From Paulinella micropora (Eukaryota; Cercozoa; Imbricatea; Euglyphida), in assembly GCA_009731375.1 (NCBI GenBank), contig BJOX01000363.1, positions 152,212-172,765 of the forward strand: a stretch of DNA of 20,554 nucleotides, given 5' to 3'. Shown here piece by piece: positions 7,029 to 15,938 of this stretch. The translations under genes were made by a program, and so were the position numbers. Below the pieces are notes generated by a model. That model worked only from the letters and a program-made list of their open reading frames with translations. It was not told the origin of the DNA and did no database searches. Each line of letters starts with the position of its first letter. Position 1 is the stretch's first letter.

Positions 7029-7562
7029 GGCGCAGATAGATAAATATGCGACCTTTTCTTATACCCCTATACACAGTGATGTATAGAAGAGCTATATCTC
7101 TTTAAGATGTAGTTATATCAGTTTTTATTTATATACTTTTGAGCCGGTTGAAAACGATAATATTACGATTCATAACCGGTACTACATTTTTAAGCAGTAT
7201 AATATTATCGTTAGGGGTGACACTGGGAAATGCCTCTCTTTTTCCATTTTTATTGTTTGGCTCTGACAGTCTCCTACATTTTCCGCCATACTGGTTTCCT
7301 CTCTTTGTAGAGGAGGAAGATTAAGTTATTATCAGAGTACTGTGGAATTGGAAGGATAAATACCCCGGCTTACATTAAATAATATCTTTTGATTATAACC
7401 GACAAAAGGTCACTGTCTTAATCATCATTATCGTTTTCAAAAATATATAAATAAAAACGGATATAATCTATCTTGACTAGATACTAGCATAGTTTATCTA
7501 TACATCACTGTGTATAGTGGTACTACTGATAAGAAAAGTTCGTATATTTACCTATCTGCGCC
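7029..7562. mobile_element. MITE-like element with long terminal inverted repeats
   Basis: The left end GGCGCAGATA (7029-7038) is mirrored by TATCTGCGCC (7553-7562). Similarity continues inward for about 130 bp: TACATCACTGTGTATA and its mirror, the GTTTTTATTTATATA block, and TTGAAAACGATAAT (7148-7161) against ATTATCGTTTTCAA (7427-7440). The arms differ by substitutions and small gaps. The middle (about 265 bp) has no believable gene, so this is a non-autonomous element or a foldback remnant. No target-site duplication is obvious, and a poly-G run abuts the left end. Confidence 0.65.
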
Positions 7563-7635
7563 AGAGGCTACACCGTGGTCTTGAAACTACTATCACGGTG
7601 CTTCTGGACATTGCCACGGTATGAAGATGATCATG

Positions 7636-7902
7636 ACTCAATCTGATAGTGTACTTCGTCATCTACCTAACTGAACGAATCATCTATATCGAAATCGAAA
7701 ACAGTCATCAGTATTAATATTGTATAATACTACGTGACGGCAGTAGAAACAGTTTGAAGCGGAGAATCCAAGGAACCGATACTACTTGAAAGATGATGGC
7801 GGTCAAAAGAGTCAACTGTTGTGATGTTCAAGTTACCTGCAGTTCAATTACTCAAGTCTGATAGTGTACTTCTTTATCTACCTCACTGAACGAATAATCT
7901 AG
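7636..7902. repeat. Dispersed pair of about 53-bp direct repeats
   Basis: The segment at 7636-7688 (ACTCAATCTGATAGTGTACT through GAACGAATCATCT) recurs at 7850-7902 with few changes, 214 bp apart. The flanking stretch, 7563-7950, contains no convincing gene. Confidence 0.7.
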
Positions 7903-7956
7903 CAAGCGTATCTATATCATGTTTTAATATGACGTTTGACCCTGCTATGCTGCGAC

Positions 7957-8184
7957 TTCCTTCGAAGATTCAGCCGCCATGTTTTTAAAAGTTCAAAGGA
8001 GAAAATTGTAGCTGCTGAGCCATTCCACTCCATAGACGCCACACCCGTCAGATGCTGAAACTGTATGTGTGTTTTTTCTTCGTTGTTGTCTCCTTCGAAG
8101 ATTCAGCCATGTTTTTAATAAAAAATTCAACGGAGAAAATTGTAACATCCATTGGATCCATTCCATAGACACCACACACCCGTC
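7957..8184. repeat. Tandem pair of about 94-bp repeats
   Basis: Copies at 7957-8049 and 8090-8184 share CTTCGAAGATTCAGCC, CATGTTTTTAA, GGAGAAAATTGTA, CATTCCA, CCATAGAC and ACCCGTC, with small insertions between them. This is a local duplication downstream of the - strand gene that follows. Short ORFs here are not supported. Confidence 0.65.
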
Positions 8185-8204
8185 GTTCAAAGCATTGATA
8201 CAGC

Positions 8205-8273
8205 CTGTCCCGTTGGTTCACGATTTCATCCACAGAGATATTCCACTTTGGCTATCCGACCTTTTGGGCCACC
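8205..8273 (-). pseudogene. Degenerate copy of part of the preceding gene's exon
   Basis: The bases at 8230-8251 (- strand reads CCAAAGTGGAATATCTCTGTGG) resemble 8612-8634, which code KWNIPVD in the gene. Reading on gives a KWNISVDEI-like peptide only after a one-base shift relative to GGPKGRIA just before it. It lies right after the gene's TAA and looks like a decayed tandem copy or former exon. Confidence 0.4.
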
Positions 8274-9838
8274 TTAGCCGGGTGTCGAGATAAAATCGAA
8301 ACAGCCTCGCCAATTCATGATCGCCACGTGCGTTCGCTTCTCAGTAAGAATATTACACATGTCAGTCACCCCCGTATAATGGTAGGGGACGCCATTCTCG
8401 ACAAAATCAATGAAAGTGCTCTTCTGATACAAAAACCTAACACACATAATACATTTTGTCAATTTGTTGGGGAAAACGAAGTAGGTAATAAATGCACGTA
8501 CACTTTGTTGCTCGCGTCTTGCGTGGCGTACTGTTTTGGGCACTGGGGTTCCCTGGTTCCACCGTACGTATTATTTGTTGGATCCACGGGGACCCAATAC
8601 GGAAAAATGATATCCACAGGGATATTCCATTTGGCGGCAGAGCCTTCAGGAGGAGGACCTTCTGGTGCGCTTGCATTGAAGCGCAGTGGCATATACCCAT
8701 AAGGAGTCTCCATGAAGCGATAGCAACGTTCACACGCTACTAGCTCGTCTGTTGGTCCAGCCATGCTTCTTCTCCGGCCATTCCCTGTTGTTACCTGGGA
8801 GCAGGTTCTGACATCTGTTTGCTTCATCGTGAAGTAAATTTGGCCTCCTCCTGATATCCACTCCCTCAACAGGTAGACCTGCAACAGATTTCCAGCGGTA
8901 GGTATACAAGCATGTCAAACGAACAATAATATCAAAATATGCATCTATAAGATATGTACCCATCATACTTGTTTACAAGTTGTAACTGATTACATCCTCG
9001 TAATATAAACTTACATCTCTGGTGAAGCCGGCCCTAACCGGTGGAAGCCACCATCCATTGCCATTGCCGCAAAATGGACACTGGAACGATTGCAGCAATG
9101 CGTTATTCGTTGCATCGCTCGCTGGGAACACCATTGTGTCTGACGGCGGGGCGCTAAACACAGGTAGTGAAACGGAGTCGAAACCAGACGCACAGATATA
9201 CGAAAAAGAGGCAGAATGATCGAATGCAGATTGTAGTTTGCATACAAAGTAAACATAACGAGGGTAAGACTGTGCAACCGCGGGGACAATCAAGATTTTA
9301 CCTTGCCGTGGTGCTATTCAGAAGCAACTCGTAAAGGTAGGTAAACCCTGCCGAAACTTCGCTGGTTAATTTCGTTAGACTTTTGCCCTCCTGCACCGCC
9401 AAGTCTCCCGCACAGACTGAAACATTGTAGCTTTCGTTTCCAGCAAGATTTGTGACTTCATAATCGACGGCAGTGGGACATGCTGCCAAGGGGAGGACTA
9501 GATCCGACAAGCAGGTTGTTTCGTTGTCGATTTCAACTGAAGCATTGCATTTTTGCCCTGGATTTTTTTTTGACATGGATCCCTTCTTCTGCACACGCAA
9601 CAGGGGAGAATATTACATAGACACATGTGAAGAAAATTACACACGGCCGAGGCTAGCAGTTCAATTACAAGGCTACCTTGCCAGATGGGGATGTCTGGGG
9701 TGACATGCTTTCCCCTGTCTGCACGCACACGCAGCAGGGGAGAGTACTATATAGACACATATATGTGTATAAAGTTATACACAGCCGAGGCTAGCAGCTC
9801 CTTTCCTCCAAGGTTACCTTTCGAGATAAGGATGTCAT
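8274..9838 (-). CDS. Multi-exon gene, unrecognised cysteine-containing protein
   Basis: I reconstruct exons on the - strand as 9838-9818, 9718-9677, 9588-about 9302, about 9269-9015, 8878-8502 and 8436-8274. Introns 9817-9719, 9676-9589, 9014-8879 (donor GTAAGT) and 8501-8437 (donor GTACGT) all have GT-AG ends and matching reading phases. The junction near 9302-9270 is unsolved: the only GT-AG pair there is 32 nt long and changes the frame, while a GC donor at ACG|GCAAGG would keep it. The product, about 380 aa, has several NxS/T sites (NATs such as CNAS, NET, NES, NST), Cys pairs (CPFCGNGNGWW, CERC) and a Pro/Gly-rich stretch before KWNIPVDIIFPYWVPVDP. No signal peptide is seen in the visible start, so the true 5' end may lie further upstream. 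I do not recognise the family. Confidence 0.6.
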
Positions 9839-9848
9839 GGAAAAAAGT
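9589..9848 (-). repeat. Tandem intron+exon duplication (two sister introns)
   Basis: Introns 9676-9589 (88 nt) and 9817-9719 (99 nt) share GTARCCTTG at the donor, CTGCTAGCCTCGGC, GTGTCTATRTA, CTCCCCTG and TGCGTGTGC...AG at the acceptor. The short exons between them are also alike (CATGTCACC.../CATGACATCC...). So the repeated unit, about 130 bp, covers an intron plus a mini-exon. Confidence 0.7.
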
Positions 9849-10760
9849 GCAGATTATGCTGTCGTAACATCATTTGCTGCGCAGTTTGGTGGTACCTTTT
9901 TTTCCTTTTTTGCCACGGCGATGCTAGAGGATGTTGGTATCTCGGGCTGTGAAACCTACAAAGTAAATATCCTGCTTTTCTGAAAGTTGACTTTCCGTAC
10001 TGTCTCTTTTGGTTTGTTTGTATCTATGCATGCTAACGTGTATTATCTATTTTGTATTTGCTTCCTTTCCGCCTGTCCAACTTCAGCCTGCATGCCGAAT
10101 TCGGTACCGGTACAGTTGCCTACACACCAGGACCGCGGCGGACTACATGCCTTACTACTAACCTTATGTACTTCCTGCATGTGGACCTGATACGCCGCAC
10201 CAGCATGTCCTGACACGTCGTACAGGATATACAACACCAAAACCTACAACACATTTTTTGAGAAAAACAAAGATCATGAACTAAACAAATCATAGCTGGT
10301 TTATTAAGGGACATTGCTAGGGAATAGCAGTGGAGATGTTGTAAACAACAGTCGTTAATAAGAAATCAGTAAACGTGTAAGAAGTAAAGTGGTGAATTGA
10401 TAGTGGAAGCGGTAGAAGTGATACTGGTAGAAGTAATAAGTAAATTTAGAAGCCTTCAAGTGGTCAACGAGTGGAAGTCGAAATGCACTGAGCGAAATGC
10501 GAACATGTGCAAAACAAATCGACACCCGATTAAACCACCAATCGCGAGTAATATGGCATACCATACCGTGATGAGAAGGACGATGGCACGGTACAAAATT
10601 GCTATTTCGTGCTTCAACTTCAGAAAATCCTTTTTATCCGGTGTCTGCATCTCTTCCCCGGATTCTAGTACACATGGATGTGATCATTATGACACAGACA
10701 GGCAAACAAACAGGCTAACACACAGGCAGACAAGCAGACAGACAGACAGACCGCAGATAG
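9849..10760. other. Non-coding stretch with a CAGA microsatellite
   Basis: No convincing gene. Positions 9987-10310 hold only overlapping short ORFs without protein-like composition. From 10688 to 10753 there is an impure CAGA/CAAA repeat (GACAGACAGACAGAC) that reads into the first part of the following coding frame. Confidence 0.5.
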
Positions 10761-11729
10761 ATGTCGACTCCAAGCACCGCAAAAGTCTGGAAAAAAGTAG
10801 GAAATATCAGGCCAATAAACGAACATCCAAGCAGGTATCTCAAAAATATCCTGATGACAGGGCATTGCAGGACATGCTTCTTTCCAGTGCGGGGGAGAGG
10901 ATGTATCCTGAGACTAGCGCCCTGCTACGCAAGAATAAGGCACAGGCTGCGGCCGCTAGTGCAATAAAGGAGGTGCTGCAATAGATGCCGGCTCGGGCCG
11001 CTCACAAACAAGCAATCGTAGGCAAACTGAGAGGAAGGATGACCACCCAGGAGTGGAACGACTATTTCACATGCATTAGCCGGGCTTACGCTAACAAAGC
11101 TGCAAAGGTCGAGAAGCAGTTGGCCGAGAGGAAAGCTAAGGGTGACGTTGTGCCCATCGATATTTTCGCACAGAAGCGAACCAGGGATGAACAGCGCGAG
11201 GGCATCTCCCAGTTGGAAAAGCTCACCACCAAGAAGGTGATTATAGAGATGAGGGCGCCAAGTCAGGTCGCACAACGCTATACTGGTACGGGACTCTCGA
11301 CAGCTTCCATGACAATTACCGCGACAAAGCTTTCCCGACAATATTTGAGCAAATGGTGATTGCATCGGGCAGTATTGAGAAACTTGTCGTAGATTTGCGA
11401 GGCACGCAGTGGGTCACTGATAATTCGGCTGCATACATCTGCGGAGGGAAATTCTCCGCAGGCTGCCGGCATTTCTATAAGCCACGAACTCGCAAAACTC
11501 TCACAAAGCTCTTGGATGATGAGAAAGTCTCTTTCCGCTGCATCACTAAGACCGCGCCCTGCAAATGGCATGATAACTACGATAAGTGGAAGCTCGAGCG
11601 CGACAGGGAGCTTGACAAGCTTGCCAAAAACCCCAAGAAGCGTGATCTTATTAACAAGAAGCTTCAAACGCTCAACGAGAATATTAGAAAGTGCGAGCGC
11701 CATTTTCGACAGTACGAAACCCAGCGCAG
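10761..11729 (+). pseudogene. First part of an intron-containing gene, interrupted by TAG and a frame change
   Basis: One frame runs from the CAGA repeat through a basic, helical segment (KHRKSLEKSRKYQANKRTSK), meets TAG at 10982-10984, and continues in the same frame with MPARAAHKQ and a charged helical region to about 11252. There it shifts into the frame that reads KSGRTTLYWYGTLD and ends at 11729. The later part carries a YWYGTLDSFHDNYRDK stretch, several Cys (YICGGKFSAGCRH, FRCITKTAPCKWH) and a Lys/Arg-rich helix. It ends at a GT donor (GTGATT) in phase 2. The TAG stands where Gln would fit (one base from CAG). I do not recognise the family; it could be a decayed transposase or host gene. 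The start is unknown. Confidence 0.45.
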
Positions 11730-12319
11730 GTGATTCATTTTTCGTCGTGAGTTTCATTGGAATGGTTGATGTTGCTTCGCTGCTTGCATTGTTACTTGGG
11801 GGGGGGGGGGGGGGCATGTTTGTGACACTCGCCTAAGGTAAATATTTGCGTGCTTTCCAAAACACTTGATCAGCATCAACATCGAGCCTGGGGCTAGCTT
11901 CCCTGCAAATATGAGCTCCCAAATCCTCCTCGTTCTCACAAACCATGACTTGTTCCGACAGGGGTGCACATATGCGGGGGGGGGGTTGGTGGTGCATGTT
12001 TGTGACACTCGCCTAAGACAAATGTTTGTGTGAATTCCACAACAATTATATCAGCATCAACATCGAGCCTGGGGCTAGCTACCCTGCAAATATGAGCTCC
12101 CAAATCCTCCTCGTTCCCACAAACCATGACTTATTCCGACAGGGTGCGCATATGCGGGGGGGGGGTGGTGTATGTTTGTGACACTCGCCGAAGGTAAATA
12201 TTTGCGTGCTTTCCAAAACACTTATATCAGCATTGCTTGTTTCTCCTTTCCAAGAGGTTTTGGTTATGCTTTTTTGTAGGTATCATCTTTTTTCTTTGTG
12301 TGTGCCTTGAATGTGATAG
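11730..12319 (+). repeat. Predicted 590-nt intron made of G-tract minisatellite
   Basis: GT at 11730 and AG at 12318-12319 give matching phase 2 on both sides. The intron contains about 2.5 copies of a roughly 180-bp unit, starting with G runs at 11798 (17 G), 11976 (10 G) and 12156 (10 G). Each unit continues with TGTTTGTGACACTCGCC, AAATRTTTG, ATCAGCAT, GAGCCTGGGGCTAGCT and CCCAAATCCTCCTCGTT. Confidence 0.6.
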
Positions 12320-13149
12320 TTACGTTCAGGCGCGAATTGAAGCTCTGCAACCCGGGTCGGGCCAGTGGGTGATATATCAGGATTACATATCATGGTACTC
12401 GGAAAATGGCACGAAAGTAAACGACCTTCTGTTCACCCTTGTCACTCGTGACGCGCACGGCCAGCTCAAGTACGAATATATTCATAACTTAATGACTACT
12501 GAGCACACCGCGGACACCACCCGATATTGCTGGGCTTATCATTTTCGGAGTACCCAGGATGGGGGCAGCGGCGAGCTTTCGTCTTTGCCGGGGCCAGGCG
12601 TGCGGACTGGCGATGGCGGTGGTGATTTTACGAGCAAAGAGTTTATTTACTCGGAATCATGCTACCACGCGCTTTATGGTGTGGACGTGGAGGCGCACGT
12701 TCTATGTGCGAACCACGCCTGGAATCCCTGCGACGGAGCAAAGCGCAATCTGTCGAAGGTCTTTTCAAAAGACCAGATTGAGCAAGGGATAGGCTTTTCG
12801 CTTGTCGAGGATTGGTTAGAATCTGCGTCTAATGCTGGCTTTGCGAACGTTCGCCTCTACGGGCACGAGAGGGACGTCATCCAAGAGTGGGTCACCCAGA
12901 ATCCACTGTCTCCCCGATTACTAACTAGCTGGCAGTTTCGGGAGCTTCGTTCTTTCAAATATTCCCTGTAAACAGCTGCGGGCAAGCAGTTTAGTGTTCC
13001 GAGCGTAGCGTACGGCGCTTTATGCAGCGGCGGCCAAGATGCGGATCGTGTGGTACTTGACTTGAGGAGCGATAAGGAGGCGGGCCTCCGGTGTGAGTTT
13101 TGCACTCAGAGTACGATGGCGCCTAAGGCCGCGCATAAGCAAGGGGAGA
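12320..13149 (+). pseudogene. Middle part of the same gene: CDG-motif region with an in-frame TAA
   Basis: From the acceptor at 12319 the frame reads YVQARIEALQPGSGQWVIYQDY..., with WYSENGTKVNDLLFTL and YCWAYHF. The segment VDVEAHVLCANHAWNPCDGAKRNL follows; its 'xNHAxNxCDG' core recalls the HGKGxCDG motif of some eukaryotic DDE-type transposase-like proteins. That link is a memory-based guess. TAA at 12969-12971 interrupts the frame, but the same frame continues with TAAGKQFSVPSVAYGAL and a Cys/His-containing end (RCEFCTQS...AAHKQGEKC) that could bind zinc. The frame then changes at about 13148. The open reading on both sides of the TAA suggests a nonsense mutation, recoding or a missed tiny intron. 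Upstream ORF sequence from 12237 is intron plus acceptor tract. Confidence 0.45.
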
Positions 13150-13150
13150 A

Positions 13151-13823
13151 ATGCCCAGTTCGGAGAGGCGGGGCGCTGGCATCAGCTCCGGCTTCGTCCT
13201 GGAACAGTCCGAGGCTACTGCCAACATGGGGCGCGAGGAGAAGATTCGCATAGGCTGGCCAGGCAGAAAGAGTCAAAAGAAAAAGCAAGGCAAGACGGGC
13301 CAGGGGGGGCATTTTTCACGCATGACAAAGGCTCAATATATTGCTTTGCTGCAAAAGTTAGGTTTGCCCACGGAGTGCAAGGTGGCGGAACTGCGGGAGC
13401 GTCTGAACAGCGACGTCTCGCAAGGTTCCGACAAGCCCAAGGCGAAGGCGAAGCGCTCTAAGTCTGGCAAGCGGGGCAAGAGGAAGAGTGGGAAAGCTGA
13501 GGCTGCAAGCCCGCCAGCTGCTAACTTACTTTTTGAAATTGTTCTTGCAATTAATTTTTTTTGTTTGGACACTGCCAGGGACGGTGAGGAAGACCAGAGG
13601 CAAACGCGTTTACTATTCAGGGCAAGACGAAGACGGAGAAGGTGATAGCGAGGACGGGGAAGCTGTGGAGCCCTGGAGATGCAACACGTGCGGGTTTGAG
13701 AACCGAAAGCATTCGTATTGTGTTGAAGGATGTGAGTTGTGCGAGCGTGCTGCATCTAGTGACAGCGACGAAGCAGACGAAGAGAGCGATGATGAAGACT
13801 TGTACCAGGATGATTCCGTTTAA
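13151..13823 (+). CDS. SAP-like motif, basic region and RanBP2-type zinc finger (3' part of the gene or a separate gene)
   Basis: Two exons are proposed: 13151-13487 and 13579-13823. The 91-nt intron between them (GTGGGA...GCCAG, with a CTAAC branch-like site at about 13520) keeps the frame. The first exon has MTKAQYIALLQKLGLPTECK followed by VAELRERL, a SAP-like helix-turn-helix used to bind DNA, then a Lys/Arg/Ser-rich tract fit for nuclear import. The second exon has WRCNTCGFENRKHSYCVEGC, then ELC, a RanBP2-type finger (WxCxxC...N...CxxC) that binds RNA or ubiquitin in known proteins, and an acidic Asp/Glu/Ser tail ending in TAA. The mix points to a nuclear chromatin- or RNA-associated protein. 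Whether it is one gene with the upstream blocks is unclear because the frame changes near 13148. Confidence 0.55.
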
Positions 13824-13897
13824 ATTCGTCTGCTTCTGTCGCTGTTTGTTTGACCAGCAAGGTGGCGGTCGAAGCAAGCGTACACGCTCTCCTCCCT

Positions 13898-13934
<37 letters not shown>

Positions 13935-14376
13935 ACCGTGCTAAGTCGTAAGTAAGTACACGTCAAGACTATTAAATTAGAATAAGTATGTTGAATTTCA
14001 GTAGAAAGATTGGTAAAAAACGATCTAGCAAGACAATTACAACTTAAAAGGTCATTCTGGGGTTTAGCTGACATAGCTGAGATTTAGCGTACATACAAGG
14101 TGCCGACCGGCTAAGTACAGCAAGGAGTTTTGTAATTAAAAGTCTTTATTAATATGTTTTCTTTACATCCAAACGTTTTAAAAGCAATAATTAATAGATT
14201 CAATGATATCTGAACAAGTTCGGAAAAAAAATGAAAGGTCGCAAAAAAGTACGACCGGCGCCTTATTATTTACCATAGCGTCATACTTAACCCTAGTCCA
14301 GAACGTCCGGTAGATCATCCGTATAGGGGGAGAGCGCAGGTGACCTTGATCCCACCCGCATCCCCCATACCACATG
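13824..14376. other. Non-coding stretch with a 36-C homopolymer
   Basis: An uninterrupted C run spans 13899-13934, followed by AT-richer sequence without a believable gene. It may include the lost 5' part of the retrotransposon, but no long terminal repeat shared with 19259-20069 is visible by eye. Confidence 0.6.
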
Positions 14377-14836
14377 ATATACGGACACAGCAGCGTCCAC
14401 TGTTACGCCCGCTGGCACAGCATGGGTATACACGAATGTTTATGTCCCGGAGCTGACCGGCCCATGGGCGGGCTTCGAGGATTTAGCAGCTGAGCGCGAG
14501 GCCCAGATCTTGCTGCTACGGAAGCAGGACGAATCATGGCACGGCTTCGACCAAACCCACCTATATGGGGGTGGGCAGAAACGGCCTCATGAATTCATAA
14601 GGATCAAATCGAGCTTGATTTTCCATGCATCTAAATGCCTCACAGAGGACGATAATGTGATGGAAAAGTTAAAACTATGGTATAAGGGATCGGAGCCCAT
14701 ACAGCCCGAGAACCAATCGAAGGTGCCGAAACTCCTGGCTGACAGGTTGGATCGGGGCGAAGACATCACCATTATACTCCCGATACACCCCACCGTGATG
14801 TGGTGGAGGGATGTATTGATAGGGTGGTCGATGACC
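14377..14836 (+). pseudogene. Upstream open frame of the Gypsy-type element (function unknown)
   Basis: The frame is open from just after a TGA at 14371-14373. It reads about 140 protein-like residues (a WVYTNVYVPELTGPWAGFED stretch, an acidic helical segment, then KLWYKGSEP) before the coding potential passes to the next frame near 14800-14830. It has no zinc knuckle and no aspartic protease DTG/DSG motif, so I cannot call it gag or protease. Because the switch occurs in GC-balanced sequence without a clear slippery site, it is either a frameshift mutation or an unusual gag-pol junction. It lies directly upstream of reverse transcriptase on the same strand. Confidence 0.45.
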
Positions 14837-15882
14837 CAATACCGATACCTAGTCGACAGGCTAAACCACTCATGGCATTCCGATTAGGATCAAGGCAGTA
14901 TGGTCTGGCATACAGAACCAAACTACTGACCCGAAAGGTGGATGACATACGGGAGATGGCCTTTCAGATCTTTCCGGGGTTCTTTCACAAGTCGGCAGCG
15001 AAACAATACGCCGATATGTTAGTAGAACTTCAGGAATTTGCAACTTGGGACAACCAGTCCACCACGCGATACTCAGGCAGGGACGCGAAGGATGAAGTTG
15101 AGGATCCGGACTCCATCTTAGAGTACCCGGATGACCCGAGAGACCAGAAACCGGTCGAAGAGATCATCGACGAAGTCGTGGCGCGACAGTCAGGGTCACC
15201 AGACTTTGTTATGGATCTCAAGGCTCAGTTTCTGAAGAATAAGACACTTTTTGGACCCCTTGTAGCCGGCGGCGTGACGCACACTGCGGCTAAGATAGAG
15301 CAACAAGTGGGACAGACGATGCCTCGTCTCCGCGGATCGCGCCTCAGTTACAAGGAGGAGCAGATCTGCGAGGAAATGATCCAAGATATGTTGGCTAAAC
15401 TGCTAATAGAACCGTCATGGTCGGAGTACCGATCACCGGTTCGGCTTGCGCCAAAGCCGGATGGCAAGCAACGAGTTTGTATCAATTACACGAGGCTTAA
15501 TAAGATCATCAAGAGCGTGGAGGCACCAATTCCCCGTATGCGGGATGGCCTCAACCGACTCCGGGATGCTAAGTTCTTTACAAAGCTAGACTTGAAGAAT
15601 GGATTCTGGAACATCCCTTTGGATGTGGAGAGTCGGGCACTGACGGCCTTTGCCATCGGCGGGAGACTGTACCAGTGGACGGTCCTCCCGATGGGATTGA
15701 AAACTGCCCCGGCTATCTTTCAGGATTGCATGAATCAGGCTCTGTCTGACCCGAAGTACGGTGATCCGAAGTTCACCGAAACTCACGGAAATACGAACCA
15801 GTATAGCTTTTGTTACATCGATGATATCGTTATTATTCAAAGACAGAAGCGGAGCACCTGGCTCACGTGTCGGACATCTTGA
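14800..15882 (+). pseudogene. pol: Ty3/Gypsy reverse transcriptase, broken at its 3' end
   Basis: The 360-aa open frame starts with a roughly 190-residue acidic linker and then carries reverse transcriptase: SEYRSPVRLAPKPDGKQRVC (209-227), the catalytic LDLKNGFW (D264), the PMGLKTAPAIFQ block (297-308) and the YIDDIVI box (D341, D342). After IVI the frame is lost by a one-base deletion near 15838; the next frame continues with the usual post-YIDD helix (EHLAHVSDIL) until TAG at 15936-15938. Order and motifs match Ty3/Gypsy (Metaviridae) elements, which copy RNA into DNA in particles. No protease motif is present upstream. The two breaks mean this copy cannot make a full polymerase. Confidence 0.9.
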
Positions 15883-15938
15883 GACGCCTAGAAGCCTTCG
15901 GCCTCAGGTTGAACCTAGAGAAGTGTTCGTTCGCTTAG

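Noticed and set aside
7139-7324. 61-codon ORF inside the MITE-like element
   Set aside because: It starts inside the left inverted repeat, uses a non-ATG start and has no transposase-like motif.
13093-13461. Third-frame 122-codon ORF overlapping the SAP-like exon
   Set aside because: GC-rich DNA keeps all frames open here; the SAP-like motif and the phase-matched intron favour the other frame.
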